From: Melieria omissa
Lineage: Eukaryota; Arthropoda; Insecta; Diptera; Ulidiidae
DNA: 64,000 nucleotides
Reading direction: 5' to 3'
NCBI GenBank assembly: GCA_963971225.1
Contig: OZ020269.1
Span: forward strand, 28,437,783-28,501,782
How positions within the stretch are numbered: the stretch's first letter is position 1; each line of letters starts with the position of its first letter. Positions 1 through 11,425 of the stretch are shown in pieces. A program made the translations under genes and the position numbers. The notes beneath the pieces were generated by a model. That model was not told the DNA's origin. It saw nothing but the letters and a program-made list of their open reading frames with translations, and did not search any database.

Positions 1-1440
1 GCCAGCAACGGCAGCAACAGGAGGCCAACACGATGCGAACAGGCAGAGCACAGCAACGAGCGGCAACGACGTGTTGCTGGCCTGTCGCCGTTGCCAACTC
101 CAACGCCACATACCTACTTGTCATCAACATGGGTGCTGGGTAGCGATGGCCGGGACATATGTACCGCATGTCTGCATGGCGCACGTACCGGAAGGCGAGC
201 AAAACGAACGACGTTTTCAGAAGTGCAAAAACAACACCCGGATGTCTGTATTTTCACGCGGCACTCGGTCGACGACGGCAAGTGACCGGCGTGCAATGTG
301 CAGTGGTGCGTTCGCATTGCCGCCAGCAGCACAACGTATGTGCCGCAATAGTTGCTGGAGGGCGCACTCGGAGCGTCGTGTGACTTGATTTGGTTGTTGT
401 TGTTGGTTGGATGCGCTGCAACTGGGGCAAATGGGTTGTGAGTAGATTTTACACTTTGAACAGCAACAGATGCCCGAGGAGTCGTAACTGGCTGCCGGGG
501 CGCAAAGGTGAAGTCAAACGGAAATGCTGGCGCCGAGTTGCTGCCGCCCGAACATGGAGAAGCTCAAAAGTCAAACGACACACACGCGCCGCATGGCTGT
601 TGGCAGATGGTGGCTGCCAGCTGGCGCCGAGCAGAGCAGCAACAGAAACAGCTCGAAAGAGCGCCGAGCCTCGGCTCAGTTGGCCGCGGCTCGTGCAATG
701 TTGGGCGGCGCGGCATTTTCGGGTTGTGTGACGCGTCGTTGGGGCTCGTGTTGTCGCGGAAAGAGAACATGTGTTACTTGTTGCTTTGATTTTATGGCGG
801 TTCGCCAGACGATTGCGGTGCAAGACAGTGTGACAATTTGGCTTGGCGCAGACATTTGGCCCACTTTTATTGCGCGTCTGTCTGCGGAGTGCGGCCGAGG
901 CGCTGCGCGGCTGGCTGTGCGGCGCATTAGTTCGACGTCCGACGGGCTGTTGTATGGAGAAACGCCGTGCGTCGATACCGTGTCGGGTGTAGACTTTAAA
1001 ACCTATTTGCACAAACACACAAACACAGATTACAGATTACACGGCCATGCTGAGCAATGTGCGGACCAAAGTCGGCGACATAATGCGCAAAGGACGAGAA
1101 GCGATGAAAGAAAGTGCCGAGAAAACAGGATCAGGAAGCAACGTTCAAGGCGAATGCGAATGCGAAGGCCCAGTGGGGAAAGTACATACGTGTGTGCAAG
1201 GAGCGAAATGCAAAGCACGAAAGGAAAAATTTATACTTTTATGCAGTCGCTACTTGTGGTCATGCGGTCGCCTTGTATGCTGTGCACCGTTATCCGCATG
1301 CTTACACACATATAATGCGCGTCGAGTTCGTTAGTTGCCTACACTCGACTACCACAACAACCGCCGCCAATATCGATGGGAACGACGACAGCAGCAGCGC
1401 ACAGTGGGCATTTTTGATTGCATTTCTTGAAATTAGTGAT
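1..1440. other. GC-rich single-copy island, no recognised gene
   Basis: This stretch is richer in G+C than the DNA around it and has many CAGCAA/GCAACA runs. Several overlapping open frames occur on both strands (the longest about 524-1315 plus and 449-1018 minus), but they overlap each other, lack family motifs and are what GC-rich DNA gives by chance. It could be regulatory or UTR/intron sequence of a gene outside the window. Confidence 0.4.
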
Positions 1441-3230
1441 GATTTCTAATTATTCACAAAAGTTTCCAATAGAAAAATTATGCATCGTCAACGTTGGAAC
1501 AATGTTCCAAGAGATCAATAAAGCTGGAGTAGAGTTGCGTAAACTGTCAGCTGTTAGTTTTATAGACACGATTCCTGGATGTGGTCAAGAGCGCCAGATG
1601 TGATTGTGAGGATTCTGCCCACAAGTGCAAATTGAACTGCACTTTAGGACGATGTGTCGATCAGGCGAATATTAAATGGAGTGAAGTATTTTTTACACCA
1701 CTTTAGGAAGCTGTCTCTTTCAACGAAGATCATAAGTAATAGACATGACCAGCCGATCAAGAGCTTCCGAATCAGCAAATTCAAAAATATCTAAATGTAG
1801 ATAGAGATTGGAGAGTTGGAAAGCTTGTCTGTGAGACAACAAATAACACTGAGTTTTACGAGCACTGCGATCAATGCTATTCGCTTGATCCCACTCTGAG
1901 AGATCGCTGTTCAGTGTTTCATTCATTAATTCATTCTACCTTTAACTTCCCACGATGTGTGTTACTTTTCTTGTGCTGAATTGAAATGAATAGATTACTT
2001 AATTCCTCAAAAGCGTGTTCCGGTGAATTAAAAAGCGCAACAAGTGGAACACAGGGAGGGTTCTGACTATGGAAAAGGTTCCCAGCAAATATTTGTCCTG
2101 AAACTTATAACACCGTGCAACAGTACAATTGCCCCATCCAAAAGATGATATGGGCGTAAAACTGATAGACAACCACCACAAATCTATATACAGAGTGGGC
2201 GGAAAGTTTCTGCGGCCGATTGAGCTAAATCTTTCACGGAATGCTCGACTTGACTAAATCGCGGTAAACCAGAAAGTGCCTATACGATCTGACAGGTAGG
2301 CGTGGCTCCTTCCAACAATCTAAATTTTTAGTATGAAATATCTTCGGATCGATAGGTCGCACAACATGGAAATTTAGTGCAGGGTCACCGTTTAGATGTG
2401 TCGTTTCACTGGTCAAGCTTTGGAACAACAGGTCATACATCAATGACATTTGGCACAAACATACGATTAAGTTGTGTCCTTCGATAAGAGGAATGGGGTG
2501 AGTATTGGACGAGGGAGCATGGCCCATACAATCCAAATTTTCAATGTGGAGTAGCTTTGGATTAATAAGTTCGACAGCATTGCAATTGTTTATACCGTCG
2601 TCCCATAGATATGCTCTACTCGTAAAATTACATGGGTGTTGGACAAGAGGCGTGGCATATATTTTGTGACTCAAATTTCCCGCGTAACCTTGAAATGAAA
2701 CTCATACATGCAACTAAAATTTATGAACCTCCACTAACACATAATCGTTTTTAAATTTGAGGTCTAGCAAAAACATAGGTTTATGTGTGGTATGAAAAAA
2801 CATGATTCATTGGGCCTATTGACTACAAACTTGCGTGGAAAGCCGCGGGACTCTACTAGTATTTAAATATACTTCTTAAAACATATAAATATGTACGTTC
2901 TTGAAATTTTAAAAGCACATTGGATTAAAAAATGAAAAACCGAGTATGCTATATTACTATGAATGATCTCTTATTTCACGTCTACATAATAATGGAGGAC
3001 TCCCGGCCAAAGTATTTTTTTGTTGCAGGATATAATCTCGAAAAATTCAAACGCGCCAGTTCAAAGTTTCTGCTGCAATTTTCTTAAGAATCAATTATTC
3101 ATTCGCTACTGGAAAATGCAACGGATTTCAAAATCAATTGCTTTGATTTTTTTTATCAGAAACTAAATTTAAAACTTCTTAAATTGCCATTTCTCGGTTA
3201 CTGACCAACTGTGTCCACTGTGCACCATGT
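1441..3230. other. AT-rich intergenic DNA with a diverged internal duplication
   Basis: No gene is visible. Around 2270-2620 two diverged copies of a segment of about 180 bp lie in tandem: on the minus strand both translate to a similar stretch containing NLDC (near 2505-2545 and 2305-2340). I read this as a dispersed intergenic repeat rather than a protein. Confidence 0.3.
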
Positions 3231-3865
3231 CGTTGCTGGTGTCGACGTTAGTGGCGGCGGCGACGATGATGGCAACTCTCAGCGGGCACAATTCATACCG
3301 CAACGGAAATAGAGAACGGAAATGAATTGCACTTCAAGTCAACGAGCAGCAAAACAGCATCAGCCTAAGCTGAGGCAGCAACAGCAACAGCAGCAGCAGC
3401 GATGGCAGCCAAGTGCCGGAATACGAGCAACGCCGGCTCTTGAGCCAATTTAACAAGTTTACTGCCAGCATTTGCCTAGCATTTGTACTTTCACCACACC
3501 GCAAACCGCACACTCGACTGCTGCTCGACTTGTGTCCGCCTGCGCCGCCGGCCGAGCGTCGAGCATCGAGCATCGACCGGCGCTGGTGCCACATTTGTGC
3601 GGCGCACTGTCTGTGTGCATGTTGTGGGACACAATGCGCCACCGTCTAGGATTACACATGGTTTTCTTTGTGCCGCACACCATATGCCCGGCGCTGTTGT
3701 AAATTGCTCCAATGACATTCATAGCGCTGCTTTAAGTGCAATTGTACACCCTTTCGACGGCGTCTCAGCGCCTCAGCACCATTCGAAACGAGCCGCAAGT
3801 CAGCCGACTGGGCCGCAACATTCAACGAAAGTATTAGCCGGGTTTTACCATTCCCCATAACGCGC
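3231..3865. other. GC-rich island, no recognised gene
   Basis: CAG/GCC-rich sequence with CAGCAACAG runs near 3370-3400. There are open frames on both strands but none with recognisable domains. It is flanked on the right by a CA microsatellite. Confidence 0.3.
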
Positions 3866-3867
3866 CT

Positions 3868-3885
3868 CACACACACACACACACA
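3868..3885. repeat. (CA)n microsatellite
   Basis: About nine CA units, followed by an ACGC-rich stretch. Confidence 0.9.
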
Positions 3886-3914
3886 AGTGCACGCACGCAC
3901 GTGTATGTGTAGAC

Positions 3915-4877
3915 TAGGGATCGCAATTTTTGGCCATTTTGCGATCCCGGGATTTTCGGGATTGAAAAGTCAAATCCCGGGATCCCGGGATTTAATCCCG
4001 GGATTCAAATAACAAATTTTTTAAATAAAACAATTTTACCAAATTGCATAAATACTTGTTTATAATATATTTACCATAAAAATGGACACAGTTTAATCAC
4101 ATTTGGGGTAGTTTTAAGATTTTTTATCTTGAATTTAATCACATTGTAAGGCGGAAAGGGAGGCAGTCGGTGTTGAGTCGTGGAAGTGGTTGGTTGTGCG
4201 CGGCACATCACCAAAATCCAGATGTCATTTACAATCAGTTGTCAATTACATTCAAAATTGTCAGTTTAAATTTAAATCAAATAAATAAACATAGTCATCC
4301 TTGACAACATTTTGTTTAACTTAAAAGTTTTTCATTTGACATTTAACTTCAGTTTGATAACATTTTGTTTTATCCAAAAATGACACTTAAACATAACTTA
4401 TTGCTTTGCATCAAATGTATCATAAAGAACATATATACGCATATTTGATAAAAAAAAATAAAATAGTTAATTTGTTAGTACTTTTAGTTTTACTTCGATT
4501 ATTTCGATAAAAAATTTAAGCGTTGTGATTAACTAAAAACTGAGATCTTAAAAATACTAAGGCATTAAATGTTTTGCCCTCTAATCTATAGCGAGATTTA
4601 TTGCAAATAAACCCTGCTGAGAGAAAACATCTTTCAGATTCAACACTTGCTGGTTGAATGCTTAGTAAATAATTATAAGCCTTTTGCAAAAGACGCCCTC
4701 TATCCCCTCCCTCCTCCTTCAGATAAGGAAGTGGGTTTTTGTGCTTTTAAATTTATTTCATTTGAACTTTGAAGCATCTTTTGCAATCCCGAAAATCCCG
4801 GGATTAAAAGATTTGAATCCCGGGATTTTCGGGACTGGAAAAAGTCCGGGATCGCAATCCCGGGATTGCGATGCCTA
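3915..4877. mobile_element. Non-autonomous hAT transposon, 963 bp
   Basis: The ends are inverted: the left starts TAGGGATCGCAAT and the right end, read inward, TAGGCATCGCAAT. An 8-bp direct repeat GTGTAGAC flanks it (3907-3914 and 4878-4885), as expected for hAT insertions. Subterminal sequence is full of the self-complementary motif ATCCCGGGAT on both sides, plausibly transposase-binding repeats. The interior keeps only the C-terminal part of a transposase on the minus strand, so it is an internally deleted copy that cannot move by itself. Confidence 0.88.
4540..4682 (-). pseudogene. hAT transposase C-terminal dimerisation domain remnant
   Basis: The minus strand reads through a typical hATC signature, including PASVESERCFLSAGFICNK followed by the usual RxRL...KT.NALVFLR pattern. 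This is the C-terminal dimerisation region of hAT transposases; the BED zinc finger and the catalytic DDE core are missing. It lies inside the 3915-4877 element, in the position expected for the 3' end of a transposase gene. Confidence 0.85.
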
Positions 4878-4885
4878 GTGTAGAC

Positions 4886-5514
4886 GTAACATATGCATGT
4901 ACTACATGTAACTGCGACAGCGACTGCGACATTGTATATGGATATTCTATATGTTTTGAGGCGTGTGCACTTATATCATCTCCCCAAGATAGACGCACGC
5001 ATGTGTGAATGTATGTGTGTATGTATGTATGGGCGGCTGTGTATGGCGTAGTGCCGCCATAAGCAGGACACGTAATTATTTATGTAATTGTCATCCGAAC
5101 TCTGCAAGGCTTCATTTTATGGGCCATGCTAAATATAAATTGATTATGTTGATTTATTTCGACAAGTCATCGGAATACGCATTCATCGCATCATATGACT
5201 CACAGCATGTGTGTGTGTGTGTGTGTGCGTGTGGCATTTTTTAGGCATCTTTTTTCATGAATTTATTCGAGTTTATATAAATCTACTAGTTGCTTCCTGC
5301 AGCTTCGATGAAATTAATTTCTTTTAAGTATGTAAAAAGGCTATGAGTACTGCACGATTTAAATTTTGTATTAAAATTAGTAAAATTATTAAACTGTAAC
5401 TTTTATAAGAGACCAGCAGGGCCTCGCGGCTTTGGACACCAGTTTGAAGTCAATGTCAACCCTCCTTTTATCTCGTCAGATTTTTATGAAAAAAACCTAC
5501 CTTATTCTTCCCAT
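4886..5514. other. Intergenic DNA with GT microsatellite
   Basis: No gene seen. A (GT)n run lies at about 5206-5230 and ATGT-type runs near 5000-5030. Confidence 0.4.
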
Positions 5515-5758
5515 TTAACCCTTTCGGGACGGAGTTTAAGTTTTAAATCCCAAATACTCTCATTAGAAATATTATCATGCCATGAATGTTGGGGTTAGAA
5601 AATTGTATTGGATGCTCATAAATTCTGAAATCATTCTTTTATGCGGGAACATTGAAATCGAGAAAATTTTTTGCGTGGGTCGTAAGATTGAATAAAAGGT
5701 TTGAGGGGCATTAAAAACTTGCTGGGACGTATTATCCCAGTAGTCCCGAAAGGGTTAA
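5515..5758. mobile_element. TTAA-flanked MITE (TTAACCCTTTCGGGAC ends), 244 bp
   Basis: The left end reads TTAACCCTTTCGGGAC and the right end is its exact reverse complement, GTCCCGAAAGGGTTAA. A duplicated TTAA target with CCC-starting ends is typical of piggyBac-type elements, but no transposase is present. A related lone end occurs near 7508-7530. Confidence 0.8.
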
Positions 5759-6430
5759 AGTGCATTCACCATATTTAAAATCAATTGGTGCACTAAATCA
5801 TGTTTCTCCATACAAACTCTTAACCAATCGTTGACCCCATCAGATTTCGATTTTCAAAAAGTGAAAAACACGTATCGAGTTATTTCGCTTGTTAAGTGCT
5901 TTCACCGAGTTTTAAACCAAAACGCGTAAAAAATCATGTTTGTTCATACAAACTTTTAACTCTTGGTTTAGCCCTTTAATTTCTGATTTTCAAAAAAATG
6001 AGAAACACGTGTCGAATTATTTCTCACTAAGAGTTCTTTTACCAAGTTTGAACTCAAATGGCCCAATAATTCATTTTTTCACAGTTTCTCTGCATGAATT
6101 TTTAACCCGTCCTTGATCACAGATTTTGATTTTAGAAAAAATAAAAAACACGTATCAAATGATTTTATATTTGAAGTACTTTCACCAAAATTTGAACTCA
6201 AAAAGCGTAAAAATGCATGTTTCTTTGTACACATTTTTAACCCTTGGTTTACCCCCTAAGTTTTAATGTTCAAAAAATGAGAAACACGTGTCGACTTATT
6301 TTTTATTTGAAATGTTTTCACCAAATTTGAAATCAAAAGGCCCATTAAATCGCGTTTCTTCATATAACACCTTAACCCATGTTATGCCCTTTTAGACCCC
6401 GAATTTCAAAAATTCCGTCTTAGCAGAAAT
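5759..6430. repeat. Degenerate tandem array, about 140-bp monomer, 4-5 copies
   Basis: A block containing 'gaaacacgtgtcga' recurs near 5865, 6003, 6145 and 6283, spaced about 138-142 bp. Each copy also carries a 'ttcaccaaatttgaactcaaa' type block, a 'tgtttcttcatacaaa' type block and an 'aacccttggttta' type block in the same order. The array starts immediately after one TTAA MITE and ends about 55 bp before the next. Confidence 0.8.
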
Positions 6431-6484
6431 TAATTTTTCAAGTTGTACCTACAATTTAGATTTCATGTTTGGAGTTTCAGTGGT

Positions 6485-7210
6485 TTAAGGGGGGGGCTCG
6501 TCTACGTGCGGCCCGATTTTCGAGCCTTTTTTTCAAAATTTATTACGAAGGAACGAAAAAATATATTCACTCATTTTGTTGTTTTTTGTTTATTTAATCG
6601 TAATCTTTCAAGAAGCAAGAGCATAAAAATTATATTTCTACATATTCGAGTGCGGGATGACCTTGAACCTGCCCTCATCAGAATTTTGATATCAATTTCC
6701 CTGCACGATTTTGGGCCAACCGCGTAACCTACAACAAAAAATGAAACTAATCTATAATTGACATTACATCAGCTATGCTTAGACACGAGCTTTTTGTAAA
6801 ATTCAAAAATCTCTCGAAATGGGAAAAGGAAATTTTTTCTCCTTTTTTTCAAATGTTTATTGCCTGTTATAAAAAAAAAAACAATATTTTGTCAAAAGCT
6901 CGTGTCTAATCATAGCGACATGTTTTCCGAGCAAGTAAAAAAAGAAATGGGATCGATGCGTGTAAAATTTTTCTTAAAATCGTGCAAGTAAGTTAGAAAA
7001 ATACGACTTTCGGGAAAACGCGTTTAAAGTTCACAGGGAGCATGCGGAAACACCGTGAGCGAGCGTGCTCAATGCTCTACAGCTCAATAACCGTGAAGAC
7101 TTTACCCAAATTCTTTGGAAATAACATTCCTCACGTCTTCCAAATGAAAATTATGTAAAAACAAAAAAAAAACGATTTTTTAAAACTTTTCACGTAGACG
7201 ACCCCCTTAA
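6485..7210. mobile_element. TTAA-flanked MITE with TTAAGGGGG ends, 726 bp
   Basis: The left end is TTAAGGGGGGGGCTCGTCTACGTG-like and the right end is CACGTAGACGACCCCCTTAA, forming an inverted repeat of about 20 bp with a length difference in the G run. Inside is a second inverted repeat (about 6780-6803 against 6891-6910, core GACACGAGCTTTT). There is no transposase frame. It resembles the elements at 18444 and 55445 in its terminal TTAAGGGGG. Confidence 0.72.
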
Positions 7211-7289
7211 GGTGGGCGATGATGAATCAGTCAGTCATCAGTCAGGACAAACAATAATACTTACAAGTATAATGATGAATCCTTATCAC

Positions 7290-7480
7290 TAGGGATCGGA
7301 ATTATATGCAAGTGCATATTTTTTTGGAGCTTCCGATTTGGACGGGACCAAGACAGAAACTAATTTTATAGAAAAATATTAAGAATGATCTAACATATGC
7401 ATTGCATATTTGCATGTGTTTGCATATTTTGCATATTTTTGCATTTTTGGAATAGTTTTTGCATATAAATCCGATACCTA
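7290..7480. mobile_element. hAT-like MITE, 191 bp, TAGGGATCGG ends
   Basis: Left end TAGGGATCGGAATTATATG; the right end read inward is TAGGTATCGGATTTATATG. A perfect 8-bp target duplication CTTATCAC flanks it (7282-7289 and 7481-7488). The interior is rich in TGCATA. The TAGG.ATCG ends match the larger hAT at 3915-4877, so it may be a short relative. Confidence 0.85.
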
Positions 7481-7489
7481 CTTATCACC

Positions 7490-8160
7490 TTTCGAACTGA
7501 AAAACTTTCAATGCACATAAACTCCGTCCCGAAAAGGTTAAGGGAAGCAATTTTTCTTAACTTTTCCCAGTTGGACCTTGACCAGCGCATCTTTTTCCCA
7601 CTACGACCTAACAACAGTTCCATCTGATTGTCGATTCGCATCCCAGCTGATAGTAATATTGATTTAAGTTTTAAGATGCTCGCAATGTTTATTGCATCTT
7701 CAAATGTAACTATTCAAGGGTTAAATATGAGCAGGCAACCCTTTCTTCGTAACTGGCCAAAAGTCTGAAAATCAAAATGTTTACAAGCTGCCAAATCACA
7801 GTTTGAAAGCGACACAAAACCGTCGATGCTTTTTATTCGTGCACCAAGTCGCAGGCACAACACGGTCGGTTGTGGAAAGTTCGGCCTCAAAGGAACGGAC
7901 GCCAACTGTATACGTTATGACTCACCCCGTGAGTAGTGTCAACAGTCGGTGTCAGTCGGTATGGACGCAACTTTAGCCACTCAATTCACCGCTTGTCAAC
8001 GTGTGCCGGCATCCTTCACACAAAACTTCACTTTCGGTTCGTATGTGTGTGTGTGTGTGAGTAGGTTTTTTTTTGTGTGGTCTGTATTATTATTAAATTC
8101 ACGCTCAGGCATACAGATTGAGCTTGCAGTTTATTTGAATAAGGAAATTGTACGCACACA
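7490..8160. other. Intergenic, lone MITE end and GT microsatellite
   Basis: A single end resembling the 5515-5758 MITE (CTCCGTCCCGAAAAGGTTAA) is at 7508-7530 with no partner seen. A (GT)n run is at about 8043-8060. No gene recognised. Confidence 0.4.
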
Positions 8161-9480
8161 GCATTGAGAAATTCCATAAGGAATTTTCAAGACGACGCGC
8201 CCCAACCCGCCCAATATGACCTCATTTTAAATCGAAAGTCAGCAACCGGAAACCCCCAAAGGATTTCCTACGAAATTATATTTAATAAAAAGAGCATAGT
8301 TTACAAGCGCTGCGACAGCGCCAGCACAGCGGTGCACCGGCAAAGCGGCGAAGCGTTGGGGCTGCAGCGCACAACGAGAACATTAAAACTAAAGCAGCGA
8401 TAATTGGAAAAAACAAGCGGCGAAGAAGTGGCATCGAGCACGCGCCCTGAATTTCTACGCTTAGCATCAACGCAATTTCCAGCATCACAGGATGTGAATC
8501 GATGGGTGGCTGCGACTAAGTACATAACCTACCTACATGCATATATATGTAGGTATAAGTAGTACATACATACGGGTGTGATTGAGGTGGCTGTATGTGT
8601 GTGTGTTAATATGTACGAAATTAAAATGAAGGATTGCGGGCGCTGCTATATGCCGGCGGCACAGCGCCGCCTCGCATCGCCGCCCCCCTCTGCACGCTCC
8701 TGGAGCTGAGTGGCAAATATTTTCACTCACTCACTATGTGCACAGCTGGCTAGAAAGCCGTCTGGCGCCAAAAGTGTGGCTGACTTAACAGATTTCCATG
8801 GCGCGGCTCGGCGGCAGGGGATGTCGAGTGTTGTGTGCGGGGCAGCCAGCCGTGCAGGCGGGCAGCCAGGCTGGCTGGCAACAGGCAAATACCGCCACAG
8901 GCAAATTGTCTGAAAATAGGTGACATGTCGTGACATGAATGACGCCGACTAGCAAGGCGCCAAATCAACTCCGTTCAGCTTCAAATGTGCAGCCACCCGC
9001 CTCCGAGCGCCCGACACAACACAACAACAACAACCCACCCACCACCACCAACGCACACGCAAGCCATCAAAGACGAATGCACAGACACCGAAACGAATAC
9101 AAAACAAAATGCTTGGCCAAAGATAAAGAACCAAGAAAGAAATCAACAAGTAAACAGCAAACAGAAACAACAACAACAGCAACAGCTTAAGAAACAAGTT
9201 GTAGATGAAAGTTACAACGAAAGCTGTCGATAGCCCGAAAAGCTGCGAAGCCTTGTACATATTTAGCTTCTGTAGATGAGCGAGCGCGGCGCTTCACGTG
9301 GCGACGGGGTGGGGGGGGGGGGGGAATGCTTTGGCACATCGCCTGCAAGTATAATCGGGCGGTAATTGTACACCAATTTGGTTTATGAATATAAATTAAC
9401 TCGCAGCAGCCGAGTTCAAAGATTATAAACATGATTACGTTATTACGGTTGACAGTTGCCGGCGCCCGCAGCCGTTGCGA
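8161..9480. other. GC-rich island with CAA and poly-G tracts, no recognised gene
   Basis: GC-rich sequence with CAACAA/ACCACC runs at 9020-9060 and 9165-9190 and a long G tract at about 9309-9323. Frames on both strands overlap and lack domains. The island type recurs through the window and may be regulatory or UTR sequence. Confidence 0.35.
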
Positions 9481-9671
9481 CAGCCGAAAGCGAACAACAG
9501 CAGATTGCTACAGTTGGCAGTAAATTTGCATTAGCAATAAATGACACAAGAAAAGCTACGGAACCATATCGACCGTCGGTTGTATCCCGATGCCGCAATC
9601 TCTGGATAATGCTTCACTTGGAAGATATCATTGTTTGAGTACATTTGCAAAAATTGGATCGAGGCCGAAAC

Positions 9672-9795
9672 CAGTGGCCGAAATATAAGGATCGACTTTA
9701 AAACTACATGCAATTCAAAAGGCATTTTATAAATATTAAAGAGTTACTTTTTGAAACCCCCCGAAATATTTTTCTGAAATCCCCCTGAGACGAAC
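9672..9795. repeat. Dispersed repeat (CAGTGGC-start), copy 1
   Basis: From CAGTGGCC onwards this matches 55268-55443: shared blocks include TCGACTTTAAAACTA, TTTATRAATATTAAAGARTTACTTTTT and AACCCCC. The CAGTGGC start is typical of hAT-type MITEs, but no clean right end or target duplication is visible here. Confidence 0.6.
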
Positions 9796-9831
9796 GGATT
9801 TTGCGAGTTTTGGTTATTCGACAGAATTATA

Positions 9832-10533
9832 TCAGGTGTACAACTTTGCTTCCGCCGTTTTTTTCCAAAATTAAAAGCTTAATTGCGAAAAAGTGCTTAC
9901 AGATGTATTATTCAAAGTATTGTCCGTCGCTAGCGACAACTTTCTCCCATCTTTCCGGCAATTTTCGGATCCCGGCTCGAAAAAAGGAGTCCTCTTTTGA
10001 CGCTATCCATGAAGCAATGCCAGGCCGTGTGCCATCGAACGGAATAGGTGGAAGTCAGAAGGGGCGACATCTGGGGAATACGGCGGGTGGGGCAAGACTT
10101 CCCATTTCAGCGTTTCCAGGTACTTTTTGACCACTTTTGCGACGTGAGGCCGAGCATTGTCGTGTTGGAGGATGACTTTGTCATGTCAAAATCACCATTT
10201 TTAAAACGTTGAAACCACTCCCGACACGTTCTTTCACTCAGAGCAGCATCACCGTAAGTTTCTGAGAGCATTCGATGCGCTTCAGCTGCATTTTTTTTCG
10301 AATTGTAACAGAAAAGTAAAACTTCCCGCAAATGGCGAGAATTGGGCACATAAACGGACATTTTCGAGCGTGAATAATACGAAAACAAGAACAACTGTCA
10401 CTGAAACGGCGATGACAATTCGTTAGGCACTGTCCACACTCACTTTAAAGGCATTACCATCTATGTATTTCAACCAGCCTCAGCCGGTACAGCCACCTAT
10501 CGGAAAACGGCGGAAGCAAAGTTGTACACCTGA
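9832..10533 (-). mobile_element. Deleted mariner element with perfect 30-bp inverted ends, 702 bp
   Basis: The first and last 30 bp are exact inverted repeats starting TCAGGTGTACAACTTTGC, and TA dinucleotides flank both sides (9830-9831, 10534-10535), as in mariner insertions. The coding remnant is on the minus strand: the N-terminal helix-turn-helix region is joined directly to the C-terminal catalytic region, so the middle of the transposase (including the first catalytic Asp) has been deleted. Perfect ends suggest it could still be mobilised in trans. Confidence 0.92.
9880..10394 (-). pseudogene. mariner transposase, internally deleted
   Basis: The minus strand begins with a mariner N-terminus (HLREVLLFCYNSKKNAAEAHR, then TCREWFQRFKNGDFD), a DNA-binding helix-turn-helix region. 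Near 10183 it jumps into the C-terminal half in another frame, which reads HDNARPHVAKVVKKYLETLKW, then PYSPDVAPSDFHLF, holding the second and third catalytic Asp positions of a DD34D transposase. The deletion and frame change make it non-functional. Confidence 0.85.
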
Positions 10534-10914
10534 TACGTGTACAAACAGTCAACATTTGACGGAACGAAATATACGAAAGACGGATCTGAAATTTAGAGAA
10601 CATGAGCACAAAAGAAGAAGGAAAGGATGGGACTAGTTATGGGATCGACATATCACTAAATACAGCACAGCATTGGAACAACATTCTTTTCAATAAGCGC
10701 GAGAAAATTTCACTCTTAGTATCAAAGTCAGTGGAAGAAAGATGTCAATGGAAGGATTGGGTTTCTTAGAGAAGTTGATAACAATCACAGCTCATATTGA
10801 ACTAGTTCTGCCTTTATAATTCTTTGAAACGCCTAAATTCTTTACTCTTCATGTTCATTACATTAAAAAAAAGGATAAGCCAAGTCAATCAATTCAACTA
10901 CAGAAATGGCGTTT
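10534..10914. other. Intergenic, nothing recognised
   Basis: AT-rich sequence between a mariner and a tandem repeat. No open frame of note. Confidence 0.4.
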
Positions 10915-11425
10915 CGAGAAAATTTGATCTAAATCAGCGATTCCGATAATCGACCAACGCCTTTGACATTCCATACAAGCATTGAAACCCTTGAAATTTA
11001 GATACATATTAACCTCAAGATTTCAGAAAATGATTCTCAAAACGTTAAACAAAGAGTTTTAACTTTCCAAAAAAGTTTCAGCACCATAGGCCTTCCGAGA
11101 AAATTTGATATAAATCAGCGATTCCGATAACCGACCAAAATGTTTGACATTCCAAATAAGAATTGAAACACTTGAAATTTAGAGATTAAGTTCCAGTTTT
11201 TAGAGATGGTTTTAAAAACGTTGAAAATTATTATTTTCAACCCTTCGAGAAAAATGTTTCTAAATTATCGATTCCGATAGCCGACCAAGTAACATTGACA
11301 TTCCAAGTAAACATTGAAACCCTTGGAATTGAGATATTAAGTTCCAGTTTCTTGAGAAGATTATCAAACCTTTGAACAAAACATTTTGATTTTCCCAAAA
11401 AGTTTCAGCACCATAGATCCTTGAA
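10915..11425. repeat. Three diverged tandem copies of a 150-180 bp unit
   Basis: The block 'cgagaaaatttgat...aaatcagcgattccgataa.cgaccaa...tttgacattcca' begins at 10915, 11096 and 11246, and each copy continues with an 'attgaaacccttgaaattt' type block and an 'aaaagtttcagcaccata' type block. The spacing is 181 then 150 bp. Confidence 0.8.

Noticed and set aside
524..1315. Long open frame of 263 codons on the plus strand, overlapped by a 189-codon frame on the minus strand
   Set aside because: Both lie in GC-rich DNA, overlap each other, have low-complexity Arg/Ser/Cys-rich composition and no family motif; likely chance frames.
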